A DNA stretch of 64,000 nt from Mycobacterium shinjukuense (lineage in GTDB: Bacteria; Actinomycetota; Actinomycetes; Mycobacteriales; Mycobacteriaceae), in contig NZ_AP022575.1 of NCBI RefSeq assembly GCF_010730055.1, positions 3,038,001 to 3,102,000 of the forward strand. Direction: 5' to 3'. This document shows positions 33,661 to 41,794 of the stretch, piece after piece (the first letter of the stretch is position 1; each line of letters begins with the position of its first letter). Position numbers and translations under genes: made by a program. The notes below the pieces were generated by a model that did not search any database, was not told where the DNA came from, and saw only the letters and a program-made list of their open reading frames with translations.

Positions 33661-34161
33661 TTACGCGGTCCTGATGACTTGCCCGGATTCCTTGTCCCAT
33701 TTGAGCTGGGTGGAGTTGTCACCCTGTTGGCCCATCAGGGTGGTATAGGCCTCCATCACCAGCTCACCGTCGTCGTTGGTGCAGATGTTCTTGGTGACCA
33801 CGATGTCGGCCCCGAAACGCTCGTCCACCGAGTGAATGTCCATCCGGGCCCACAACTTGTCCCCGGCAAGCACCGGCTTGTAGAACACAAATCTCTGGTC
33901 GACCTGCACAATCTGCATGGTCTCCATGCCCACGTCGACGTGGCGGAAGAAGTCCAACTGGACGTATTTGGCGAAGATCGTCACGAAGGTCAGCGGAGCA
34001 ACAATCGCGTCATAACCGAGCGCTGCGGCCGCCTCCTCACTGAAGAACGCCGGGTGGTCACATTTGATGGCCCGGGCAAACTCGCGGCACTGTTCGCGGC
34101 CCACGATGAAATAGTCCGGATACCTCCAGATCATCCCGCGGATGTCGGTCTTCAACGCCAT
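33661..34161 (-). CDS. hadC: (3R)-hydroxyacyl-ACP dehydratase subunit HadC
   Basis: A 166-aa hot-dog fold protein, the non-catalytic partner in the HadBC dehydratase of FAS-II, which dehydrates long 3-hydroxyacyl-AcpM during meromycolate elongation. It shares the MaoC N-terminal pattern with HadA (GMIWRYPDYFIVGREQCREFA; YDAIVAPLTFVTIFA; IVQVDQRFVF), but lacks the catalytic Asp-His pair of HadB. It lies 15 bp downstream of hadB in the hadA-hadB-hadC operon. Length and start are standard. Confidence 0.95.
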   Translation of the reverse strand: MALKTDIRGMIWRYPDYFIVGREQCREFARAIKCDHPAFFSEEAAAALGYDAIVAPLTFVTIFAKYVQLDFFRHVDVGMETMQIVQVDQRFVFYKPVLAGDKLWARMDIHSVDERFGADIVVTKNICTNDDGELVMEAYTTLMGQQGDNSTQLKWDKESGQVIRTA

Positions 34162-34176
34162 GAACCGGGCCCCCGC

Positions 34177-34605
34177 CTACGCCAGCCTCGCCGACGCGAT
34201 GGCCCGGCCAAAGATCTTCTTGCCACCGGTGGTGGCGGTGAGCGCGATGGTCACCGACTTGCTGTCCGGATCGACCGACTTCACCCGGCCGTTGAACACG
34301 ATTTCGGCGCCCTTGCCGTCGTTGGGCACCGGCACCACCGCGGTGAACCGCACGTTGTACTCGGTGACCGCGCCGGGATCGCCGACCCACGAGGTGACGT
34401 AGCCGCCACCGATTCCCATGGTCAACATGCCATGGGCGATCGCGGTGTCCAGCCCAACGACCTTGGCGATCTCGTCATCCCAGTGGATCGGGTTCAAGTC
34501 ACCGGAAACCCCGGCGTAGTTCACCAGATCCTGGCGGGTCAGCGGATAGGTCTTCTCCGGTAGCTGGTCCCCAACCTTGACCGAGCTGAACTCACGCAGC
34601 GCCAT
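34177..34605 (-). CDS. hadB: (3R)-hydroxyacyl-ACP dehydratase subunit HadB
   Basis: A 142-aa catalytic hot-dog subunit. The hydratase-2 motif GDLNPIHWDD gives Asp36 and His41, the known catalytic pair. IAHGMLTMGIGGGYV follows. It pairs with HadA or HadC in the essential FAS-II dehydratase. The start ATG 34605 lies inside the end of hadA (14-bp overlap), so translation is coupled. The longer open frame to 34695 overlaps hadA and is discarded. Confidence 0.97.
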   Translation of the reverse strand: MALREFSSVKVGDQLPEKTYPLTRQDLVNYAGVSGDLNPIHWDDEIAKVVGLDTAIAHGMLTMGIGGGYVTSWVGDPGAVTEYNVRFTAVVPVPNDGKGAEIVFNGRVKSVDPDSKSVTIALTATTGGKKIFGRAIASARLA

Positions 34606-35071
34606 CTCTGAATCCCTCTTCCCCATTCTCCCCGGCACGGCCCGCCAGGGTCGTATAGGTCTCCTGCACGATGTCACCCGCTTCGTTGGTGACAATGTTC
34701 TTGGTCACGATGATCTGGGTGCCGTGCGTCTCGCGCACCGAATCCACGTACACGTCGCAGTACAGCTTGTCGCCGGCGACGATCGGCCTGGCGAATTTCA
34801 GCACCTGGTCGACCTGAACGATCTGCTGGTCGGTGACCGCGATGTTGGCATGCTTGAAAAAGGCCGCCTGCGCCTGGTAGCCGAACACACAGATGAACGT
34901 CAACGGGGCCAGCAGCCCGTGGTAGCCCAGCTCGGCGGCCGCGGATTCTTCGAAAAAGGCACGGTCGTCGTTTTGCACGGCCGCGGCGTATTCGCGGATC
35001 TTTTCCCGCTCCACCTCATAGTGGTCGGGGTAGCGGTAATGCATCCCCACGATGCTTGTGGTCAACGGCAC
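34592..35071 (-). CDS. hadA: (3R)-hydroxyacyl-ACP dehydratase subunit HadA
   Basis: A 159-aa hot-dog protein with GMHYRYPDHYEVEREKI, YHGLLAPLTFICVFG and IVQVDQVLKF. HadA stabilises substrate binding in the HadAB dehydratase of FAS-II, target of thiacetazone and isoxyl in M. tuberculosis. It starts at GTG 35071, about 50 bp after rpmG, and overlaps hadB by 14 bp. The C-terminus (TTLAGRAGENGEEG) matches HadA. Confidence 0.95.
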   Translation of the reverse strand: MPLTTSIVGMHYRYPDHYEVEREKIREYAAAVQNDDRAFFEESAAAELGYHGLLAPLTFICVFGYQAQAAFFKHANIAVTDQQIVQVDQVLKFARPIVAGDKLYCDVYVDSVRETHGTQIIVTKNIVTNEAGDIVQETYTTLAGRAGENGEEGFRDGAA

Positions 35072-35120
35072 GGCTTCAGAACCTACCTAGTCAGTTGAGA
35101 AAACCTGCTGGGGACGGCGG

Positions 35121-35288
35121 TTACCGCGTTTCACGGTGCGCCTGGTGCTTGCCGCAATTCCGGCAGAACTTCTTGAGCACCAGCCGGTCCGGGTCGTTGC
35201 GGCGGTTCTTTTTGGTGATGTAGTTGCGGTGCTTGCACACCTCGCATGCCAAAGTGATCTTCGGCCGCACGTCGGTACTGGAAGCCAT
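35121..35288 (-). CDS. rpmG: 50S ribosomal protein bL33
   Basis: A 55-aa L33 of the zinc-binding (C+) type. It starts MASSTDVRPKITLACEVCK at ATG 35288 and ends CGKHQAHRETR. Four Cys form two pairs, CEVC and CRNC, for zinc. It lies upstream of hadA and downstream of tRNA-Met on the minus strand, as in other mycobacteria (rpmG2). A longer frame on the same strand at 35131-35313 is a shadow. Confidence 0.95.
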   Translation of the reverse strand: MASSTDVRPKITLACEVCKHRNYITKKNRRNDPDRLVLKKFCRNCGKHQAHRETR

Positions 35289-35324
35289 GTCTGTTCTCTC
35301 TCACAAGGTTCACTTGTTGTGTTG

Positions 35325-35398
<74 letters not shown>

Positions 35399-35450
35399 TC
35401 CGGGCCACAGGCCTCGAGTTCGGGGCCGCCCGCCTGCTCGGCGTCCGCCG

Positions 35451-35523
35451 AGCCCCCTAACGGAATCGAACCGTTGACCTTTTCCTTACCATGGAAACGC
35501 TCTGCCGACTGAGCTAAGGGGGC
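35451..35523 (-). tRNA. tRNA-Thr (GGT)
   Basis: A 73-nt tRNA on the minus strand. Acceptor arm GCCCCCT pairs with AGGGGGC. The D-loop TAGCTCAGTCGGCAGAGC and T-arm GGTTCGATTCC are normal, and the anticodon loop CATGGTAAG reads GGT. It lies 52 bp upstream of tRNA-Met and may share its transcript with rpmG and hadABC. Confidence 0.95.
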
Positions 35524-35621
35524 CGATCACCCGTAGCTACCGGCCGTGCCGCGGGCCTAAAAGAGGGTACAGCCTGGCGCGCAACGTCACCAAACCACGT
35601 GCGCGGATCCGATGCGGCTGA

Positions 35622-35837
35622 TTACCCGGTGTCGCTGCTCCGCTGCCGGCGCCAGGCGCTGAGATCGCTGAACTCGTCGTACTCCTCATCCTGGGGCTCG
35701 TGCTCCGCCTCGACCTCGTCTTCGAGAAGGGCCTTCAGCGCCATATGAATGGCCTCTCGGGCATCAGCCAGGTGGTACTTGTGTATGACCTGTTGGAGCA
35801 GGTGGTCATCAACCAAGATGTCGACCCTCTTCAGCAT
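35622..35837 (-). CDS. Small VapB-like protein
   Basis: A 71-aa protein beginning MLKRVDILVDDHLLQQVIHK with ADAREAIHMALKALLEDEV. This is the ribbon-helix-helix pattern of VapB-type antitoxins (type II TA), followed by an acidic tail rich in Glu/Asp. No PIN-domain toxin gene is adjacent, so it is an orphan here, or a DNA-binding protein of another role. ATG 35837 is chosen where homology-like sequence begins; the frame extends further upstream without support. It is probably the Rv0634A-like gene. Confidence 0.7.
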   Translation of the reverse strand: MLKRVDILVDDHLLQQVIHKYHLADAREAIHMALKALLEDEVEAEHEPQDEEYDEFSDLSAWRRQRSSDTG

Positions 35838-35968
35838 GGACCAACGATACCCAGTGCGCCGAAGGTCGACGCGGCGGAATGGACGAGACCGTGTCCGGCG
35901 GTCGGCGCACCGCCCGAAACGCGACAGGCTCGGTTGGAGCCGTCTGCGGCCAGCCATACCCTGGTAGC

Positions 35969-36685
35969 GTGTCAGACTCGGACCGGCTGTATTTCCGCCA
36001 ACTGCTCTCCGGTCGTGATTTCGCCGTCGGCGACATGTTGGCGACACAAATGCGTAACTTCGCCTACCTGATCGGTGACCGCCGAACCGGGGATTGCGTC
36101 GTGGTTGACCCGGCCTACGCAGCCGGGGATCTGATCGACACGCTGGAAGCGGACGGCATGCACCTGTCCGGGGTGCTGGTGACGCACCATCACCCGGACC
36201 ACGTCGGCGGCTCGATGATGGGTTTCGAGCTGACGGGGCTGGCCGACCTGCTGGACCGAGCAGCTGCACCGGTGCATGTGAATACCCATGAGGCGCTGTG
36301 GGTTTCACGAGTTACCGGGATACCCATCCGCGACCTGACCATCCACGAGCACCACGACAAGGTGAGCGTCGGCGACGTCGAAATCGAGCTGTTGCACACC
36401 CCCGGACACACGCCCGGCAGTCAGTGTTTCCTGGTCGGCGACCGGCTGGTGGCAGGTGACACGTTGTTCCTGGAAGGCTGCGGCCGCACCGACTTTCCGG
36501 GTGGTGATTCCGATGAGATGTACCGCAGCCTGCAACAGCTGGCCGCGCTGCCGGGTGACCCGACGGTTTTCCCCGGGCACTGGTATTCGGCGGATCCGAG
36601 TGCTGCGCTCTCGCGGGTGAAGCGCTCGAATTACGTGTATCGCCCGGCCAATCTCGACCAGTGGCGGATGCTGATGGGCCGCTGA
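35969..36685 (+). CDS. Glyoxalase II-like metallo-hydrolase
   Basis: A 238-aa metallo-beta-lactamase-fold hydrolase. Metal site: H73-x-H75-x-D77-H78 (THHHPDHVGG), then HTPGHTPG, VAGDTLF (bridging Asp) and FPGHW. Such enzymes hydrolyse thioesters like S-lactoyl-glutathione or -mycothiol; the thiol here is inferred to be mycothiol because actinobacteria lack glutathione. The GTG start at 35969 matches homologs. It is divergent from the VapB-like gene across ~130 bp. It corresponds to Rv0634c. Confidence 0.88.
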   Translation: MSDSDRLYFRQLLSGRDFAVGDMLATQMRNFAYLIGDRRTGDCVVVDPAYAAGDLIDTLEADGMHLSGVLVTHHHPDHVGGSMMGFELTGLADLLDRAAAPVHVNTHEALWVSRVTGIPIRDLTIHEHHDKVSVGDVEIELLHTPGHTPGSQCFLVGDRLVAGDTLFLEGCGRTDFPGGDSDEMYRSLQQLAALPGDPTVFPGHWYSADPSAALSRVKRSNYVYRPANLDQWRMLMGR

Positions 36686-36755
36686 CCGGCCGGGCGCGCA
36701 CCGTCCCTGTGGCCGGGCCGCAGATCGCACGAGATCACTGTGGTATAAGCGGAAG

Positions 36756-37550
36756 GTGCAGTCCATGGGGTGGGTTCGGGGCAGCTGGCAGGGGGTTACC
36801 GATATCGAGTCCAGCACCTGGTTGGCGTGGGCGGCGTGGACGGCGCTGGCCCTTGGCGTCGTCGCGCTGATCGTGACGACCCGCCAGCTGCAGCGCAACC
36901 GTCAGCTGACCTTCGAACAGACCCGGCCTCATGTGTCCATCCTGATGGAGCCCAATGCCGCGGACTGGCACCTGATCGAACTGGTGGTCAGGAATTTCGG
37001 TCGCACCGCGGCCTACAACGTCCGGTTCTCGTTCCCCAAGCCCCCGACGGTCGCCGAATACGAGAATGCCTCCGACGGCTACGCCGACGTCGTCGAGCTG
37101 CAGCTCCCTCGGGAGCTGCCGGCGCTGGCACCCGGTCAGGAATGGCGGACGGTGTGGGATTCGGCGCTGGACCGCGCCGAGATCGGGCAGGGCATCGAGT
37201 CCCGGTTCGAGGGCACGGTGACCTATTACGACCGTCCCGAGCCGCCGCGCGGGTGGCGGTTCTGGGAGCGCGGCCGGCGTCCGCTGGAAACCAAGGTGGT
37301 GCTGGACTGGGATGCCCTGCCACCCGTGCAGCGCATCGAGCTGATGACGACACATGATCTGGCGAAACGGGAAAAGCAAAGGCTGGAGCTGCTGCGCAGC
37401 CTGCTGACCTATTTCCACTACGCCAGCAAGGAAACACGGCCCGAGGTGCTGCGCAGCGAGATCGATCGGATCAACCGCGCCGTGGCCGAAACCCAGGACA
37501 GGTGGCGCACCCGGCAGCTCGGCCAGCCCACCGACGTCGCGCTGGGGTGA
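36756..37550 (+). CDS. Membrane-anchored hypothetical protein (Rv0633c-like)
   Basis: A 264-aa protein with one N-terminal membrane segment at about residues 22-42 (WLAWAAWTALALGVVALIV). It is followed by a beta-rich domain with a segment on neighbouring-residue geometry typical of immunoglobulin-like folds (ELVVRNFGRTAAYNVRFSF), and a C-terminal coiled-coil-prone stretch from ~195 (REKQRLELLRSLL, RSEIDRINRAVAETQ). No enzyme motif is seen. It starts at GTG 36756 (ATG 36765 is possible). Function unknown; the gene is conserved in this place in mycobacteria. Confidence 0.8.
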   Translation: MQSMGWVRGSWQGVTDIESSTWLAWAAWTALALGVVALIVTTRQLQRNRQLTFEQTRPHVSILMEPNAADWHLIELVVRNFGRTAAYNVRFSFPKPPTVAEYENASDGYADVVELQLPRELPALAPGQEWRTVWDSALDRAEIGQGIESRFEGTVTYYDRPEPPRGWRFWERGRRPLETKVVLDWDALPPVQRIELMTTHDLAKREKQRLELLRSLLTYFHYASKETRPEVLRSEIDRINRAVAETQDRWRTRQLGQPTDVALG

Positions 37551-37682
37551 AGCCGAAAACGACCTGGGTGGGCGGCCGCAGCCAGCCAGTCTGACCGCGG
37601 TCCGGGATCGCGGGCTCGCTCCGGGAGCGCGGGGCCGTGGTCGATCTGATTCAATCGACGGGCGTATCGAAGGGAGAAGCCG

Positions 37683-38378
37683 ATGAGCGGCCCGGTCACC
37701 TACACCCGTGACGACTCCATCGCGGTCATCCGGATGGACGACGGCAAAGTGAACGCACTCGGCCCGACCATGCAGCAGGCTCTCAACGAAGCGATCGACG
37801 AGGCCGACCGGGACAACGTCGGCGCGATCGTGATCACCGGAAACCAGCGGGTGTTCAGCGGCGGCTTCGACCTGAAGATCCTGACCTCCGGTGAGGTGCA
37901 GCCCGCCATCGACATGCTCAGGGGCGGTTTCGAGCTGGCGTATCGGCTGCTGTCCTACCCCAAGCCGGTGGTGATGGCCTGCACCGGCCACGCCATCGCG
38001 ATGGGGGCATTTCTGCTGTCCTCCGGTGACCACCGAATCGCCGCCCACGCCTACAACATCCAGGCGAACGAGGTGGCAATAGGGATGACCATCCCGTATG
38101 CGGCCCTCGAGATCATGAAGCTGCGGCTGACCCGGTCGGCCTACCAGCAGGCCACCGGGCTGGCCAAGACGTTTTTCGGAGAGACCGCGCTGGCCGCGGG
38201 CTTCATCGACGAGATCGCGCTGCCCGAGGTGGTGGTCAGCCGTGCCGAGGAGGCGGCGCGCGAATTCGCCGGGCTCAACCGGCAGGCCCACGCCGCCACC
38301 AAGTTGCGCGCCCGCGCCGACGCGCTCAAGGCCATTCGCGCGGGCATCGACGGGATCGAAGCCGAGTTCGGCCTGTAG
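37683..38378 (+). CDS. echA3: Enoyl-CoA hydratase/isomerase family protein EchA3
   Basis: A 231-aa crotonase-fold protein. It shows NALGPTMQQAL, the oxyanion-hole segments VFSGGFDLK and GHAIAMGAFLL, and a C-terminal helix. The Glu pair used by classical hydratases is not evident at the usual sites, so it may be an isomerase or a specialised hydratase. It acts on acyl-CoA in beta-oxidation-like reactions; the substrate is unknown. A likely SD AGGGAGAAG precedes ATG 37683. It corresponds to Rv0632c, upstream of recC. Confidence 0.88.
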   Translation: MSGPVTYTRDDSIAVIRMDDGKVNALGPTMQQALNEAIDEADRDNVGAIVITGNQRVFSGGFDLKILTSGEVQPAIDMLRGGFELAYRLLSYPKPVVMACTGHAIAMGAFLLSSGDHRIAAHAYNIQANEVAIGMTIPYAALEIMKLRLTRSAYQQATGLAKTFFGETALAAGFIDEIALPEVVVSRAEEAAREFAGLNRQAHAATKLRARADALKAIRAGIDGIEAEFGL

Positions 38379-38497
38379 CCGCCACGGGCGCCTGGCGACC
38401 TACTGGAACTCCCGGAACCTTTCGAGGTACTTCACCCAGTTCCAGGTGCAACCACCAGCACCCGACGGTGGCGCCGCGCCGACTAGGGTGGCCCGCG

Positions 38498-41400
38498 ATG
38501 GCGCTTCATCTTCACCGGGCCGAGCGCACCGATCGGCTTGCCGATGGGCTGGGTGCATTGCTGGCCGATCCGCTGCCCGACCCGTTCGCCCAGGAGCTGG
38601 TGCTGGTTGCCGCCCGCGGCGTGGAACGGTGGCTAAGCCAGCGTCTTTCGCATGTTCTGGGCTGCCGTCGCGGCCGCGGCGATGGCGTGTGTTGCGGGGT
38701 CGTGTTCCGCAATCCACGATCGCTGATCGCCGAGATCACCGGCGCGGTCGATGACGACCCGTGGTCGCCGGAGGCCATGGCGTGGCCGCTGCTGCGGGTG
38801 ATCGACGCCAGCCTTGACGAGCCGTGGTGCCACACGCTGGCCACACACCTGGGCCACCTGGAGAGAACCGATACCGAGGCGGAGCTGCGCCGCGGCCGGC
38901 GCTATTCGGTGGCCCGCCGACTGGCCGGGCTGTTCGCGTCCTACGCGCGGCAGCGTCCCGGGTTGCTGGCCGACTGGCTGGACGGTAACGCCGCCGACCT
39001 GCCCACCGATCTGGCCTGGCAGCCGCCACTGTGGCGAGCCCTGGTGGCCGAGGTCGGGGCCGATCCGCCACATGTCCGCCACCAGCGCACCGTCGCCCAG
39101 TTGCGTGCCGGCCCGGCCGACCTGCCGTCGCGGCTGTCGCTGTTCGGGCACACCCGCCTGGCACGCACCGAGGTGCAGCTGCTGGACGCGTTGGCCAGCC
39201 ACCACGAGCTGCACCTGTGGCTGCCGCACCCCAGCGACCGGTTGTGGCGGGCGCTGAACGACCTCAGCGGCCTCGACGCCGCGGTGCCGCGACGGAAGGA
39301 CACCAGCGCTCGGGCCGCCCAGCATCCGCTGCTGCACACGCTGGGTCGTGACCTGCGCGAGCTGCAGCGCGCGCTGCCCGCCACCCGGGCGACCGACGAA
39401 TTCCTCGGCGCCACACCCAAACCCGACACCCTGCTGGGCTGGCTGCAGGCTGACCTCGCCGCCAACGCGGTGCGGCCGGGCGGCCGCGGGCTGGCCGACA
39501 CCGACCGATCGGTGCAGGTTCATGCCTGCCACGGCCCGGCCCGGCAGATCGATGTGCTGCGCGAGGTGCTGTTGGGCTTGCTGCAGGATGACCCCACGCT
39601 GCAGCCGCGCGACATCGTGGTGATGTGTCCCGACATCGAGACCTACGCACCGTTGATCGTCGCCGGCTTCGGCCTGGGCGAGGTGGCCGGTGACAGCCAT
39701 CCCGCACACCGGCTGCGGGTGCGGCTGGCCGACCGCGCGCTCACCCAGACCAATCCGCTGCTGTCGGTGGCCGCCGAGCTGCTCGCCATCGCCGAAACCC
39801 GCGCCACCGCCAGCCAGCTGCTCAACCTGGCGCAGGCGCCGCCGGTGCGCGCCAAATTCGGCTTCTCCGACGACGACCTGGACACCATCGCCGCCTGGGT
39901 GCGCGAGTCGAACATCCGCTGGGGCTTCGGCCCGGAGCACCGGCGGCCCTACGGCCTGGACAACATCGTGCACAACACGTGGCGGTTCGGGCTGGACCGC
40001 ATCCTCACCGGGGTGGCCATGTCCGACGACTCACGCGGGTGGCTTAGCACCGCGCTGCCGCTCGACGACGTCGGCAGCGACCGGGTCGAGCTGGCCGGAC
40101 GGCTGGCCGAATACGTCGACCGGCTGCAGCACGTGGCCGAAAGGCTCAGCGGGGTAAGGCCGTTGACCGAGTGGCTGGACGCGTTGCACGCCGGGATCGA
40201 GTTGTTGACCTCCTCCGCGGAGGCCTGGCATCGCGCGCAGCTGCAGCGGGAGTTCGCCGACGTGCTGGCGCGTGCCGGCGCTCGCGCGTCGACGCCGCTA
40301 CGGTTGCCGGACGTGCGCGCGCTGCTGGCCACGCAGTTGGCCGGCCGGCCCACTCGGGCCAACTTCCGCACCGGCACACTGACCGTGTGCACCATGGTCC
40401 CGATGCGCTCGGTGCCCCACCGGGTGGTGTGCCTGGTCGGTCTGGACGACGGGGTGTTCCCCCGGCTGGACAACCCCGACGGCGACGACGTGCTGGCCCG
40501 CGAACCGATGACCGGGGAGCGCGACATCCGTTCGGAGGACCGGCAACTGCTGCTCGACGCGATCGTCGCGGCGACCGATGCCCTGGTGATCACCTACACG
40601 GGCGCCGATGAACGCACCGGCCACCCCCGTCCGCCCGCGGTGCCGCTGGCCGAGTTGCTCGACGCGCTGGACCAGACGACGGCCGTGCCGGTGCGGGAGC
40701 ACATCCTCATCCGGCACCCGCTGCAGCCGTTCGACCCCAAGAACGTCACGCCCGGGGCACTGCTGCCCGGCGCGCCGTTCACCTTCGACCCCACCGCGCT
40801 GGCCGCCGCCCAGGCGGCCCACGGGACACGCTGCGCGCCAACGGCTTTCATTACGAATCGGCTGCCCGCGCCACCGGCCACCGACGTCACCCTGGCCGAC
40901 CTGCTCGACTTCTTCAAGGATCCCGTCAAAGGGTTTTTCCGGGCGCTGGACTACACGCTGCCGTGGGATGTCGAGACCGTCGAGGACGCCATGCCGGTGC
41001 AGCTCGACCCGTTGGCGGAGTGGACGGTCGGCGACCGGATGCTGCACGACATCCTGCGCGGCCTGCACCCCGAGGACGCGGCCCACGCCGAGTGGCGGCG
41101 CGGCCGGCTGCCCCCCGGCCGGCTGGGCGTGCGCCAGGCGAAGGACATCCGGGACCGTGCCCGCAATCTGGCGGCCGCCGCGCTGGCGCACCGCACCGTC
41201 GACGGCCAGGCACACGACGTCGACGTCGACCTCGGCGGCGGGCGGCGGCTGAGCGGCACGGTAGCACCCGTATTCGATGGGCGCATGGTGTCGGTGACCT
41301 ATTCGAAGCTCGCGCCCAAACACGTGCTGCCGGTCTGGATCGGTTTGGTCGCGCTGGCCGCAGACCAGCCCGGCCACGATTGGTCGGCGCTGTGCATCGG

Positions 41401-41794
41401 CCGCGGCAAGACCAGGAACCACATCGCCAGCCGGCTTTTCGTGCCGCCGCCGGACCCGCCGGCGGTGCTTCGGGAGCTGGTGTCGCTGTACGACGCGGGC
41501 CGGCGGGAGCCGCTGCCGCTGCCGTTGAAAACATCGTGCGCCTGGGCGCAGGCCCGCCGCGACGGCGCGGACCCGTACCAGCCGGCCCGGGACACGTGGC
41601 AAACCAACAGGTTTCGACCCGGTGAGGACGAGGCTCCCGCGCATGTGCGGGTCTGGGGCCCGCACGCGCCGTTGGAGGTGTTGCTGGCTTCGCCCCGTCC
41701 GGGCGAGGAGGTCGCCGGGGAAGACACCCGGTTGGGTGCGCTGGCCGCCCGGCTGTGGCTGCCGCTGTTGGCCGCCGAGAGGCCGGCCGACTGA
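38498..41794 (+). CDS. recC: Exodeoxyribonuclease V subunit gamma RecC
   Basis: A 1098-aa RecC. It begins MALHLHRAERTDRLADGLGA and has ELVLVAARGVERWLSQRLS, typical of RecC. RecC is a degenerate helicase that splits the DNA strands and scans for Chi; its P-loop is absent as expected. Its TGA overlaps the recB ATG (TGATG), giving tight coupling in the recC-recB-recD operon. The frame starts at 38468, but the ATG at 38498 matches homologs. In mycobacteria RecBCD acts mainly in single-strand annealing and AdnAB handles recombination (literature knowledge). Confidence 0.95.
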   Translation: MALHLHRAERTDRLADGLGALLADPLPDPFAQELVLVAARGVERWLSQRLSHVLGCRRGRGDGVCCGVVFRNPRSLIAEITGAVDDDPWSPEAMAWPLLRVIDASLDEPWCHTLATHLGHLERTDTEAELRRGRRYSVARRLAGLFASYARQRPGLLADWLDGNAADLPTDLAWQPPLWRALVAEVGADPPHVRHQRTVAQLRAGPADLPSRLSLFGHTRLARTEVQLLDALASHHELHLWLPHPSDRLWRALNDLSGLDAAVPRRKDTSARAAQHPLLHTLGRDLRELQRALPATRATDEFLGATPKPDTLLGWLQADLAANAVRPGGRGLADTDRSVQVHACHGPARQIDVLREVLLGLLQDDPTLQPRDIVVMCPDIETYAPLIVAGFGLGEVAGDSHPAHRLRVRLADRALTQTNPLLSVAAELLAIAETRATASQLLNLAQAPPVRAKFGFSDDDLDTIAAWVRESNIRWGFGPEHRRPYGLDNIVHNTWRFGLDRILTGVAMSDDSRGWLSTALPLDDVGSDRVELAGRLAEYVDRLQHVAERLSGVRPLTEWLDALHAGIELLTSSAEAWHRAQLQREFADVLARAGARASTPLRLPDVRALLATQLAGRPTRANFRTGTLTVCTMVPMRSVPHRVVCLVGLDDGVFPRLDNPDGDDVLAREPMTGERDIRSEDRQLLLDAIVAATDALVITYTGADERTGHPRPPAVPLAELLDALDQTTAVPVREHILIRHPLQPFDPKNVTPGALLPGAPFTFDPTALAAAQAAHGTRCAPTAFITNRLPAPPATDVTLADLLDFFKDPVKGFFRALDYTLPWDVETVEDAMPVQLDPLAEWTVGDRMLHDILRGLHPEDAAHAEWRRGRLPPGRLGVRQAKDIRDRARNLAAAALAHRTVDGQAHDVDVDLGGGRRLSGTVAPVFDGRMVSVTYSKLAPKHVLPVWIGLVALAADQPGHDWSALCIGRGKTRNHIASRLFVPPPDPPAVLRELVSLYDAGRREPLPLPLKTSCAWAQARRDGADPYQPARDTWQTNRFRPGEDEAPAHVRVWGPHAPLEVLLASPRPGEEVAGEDTRLGALAARLWLPLLAAERPAD

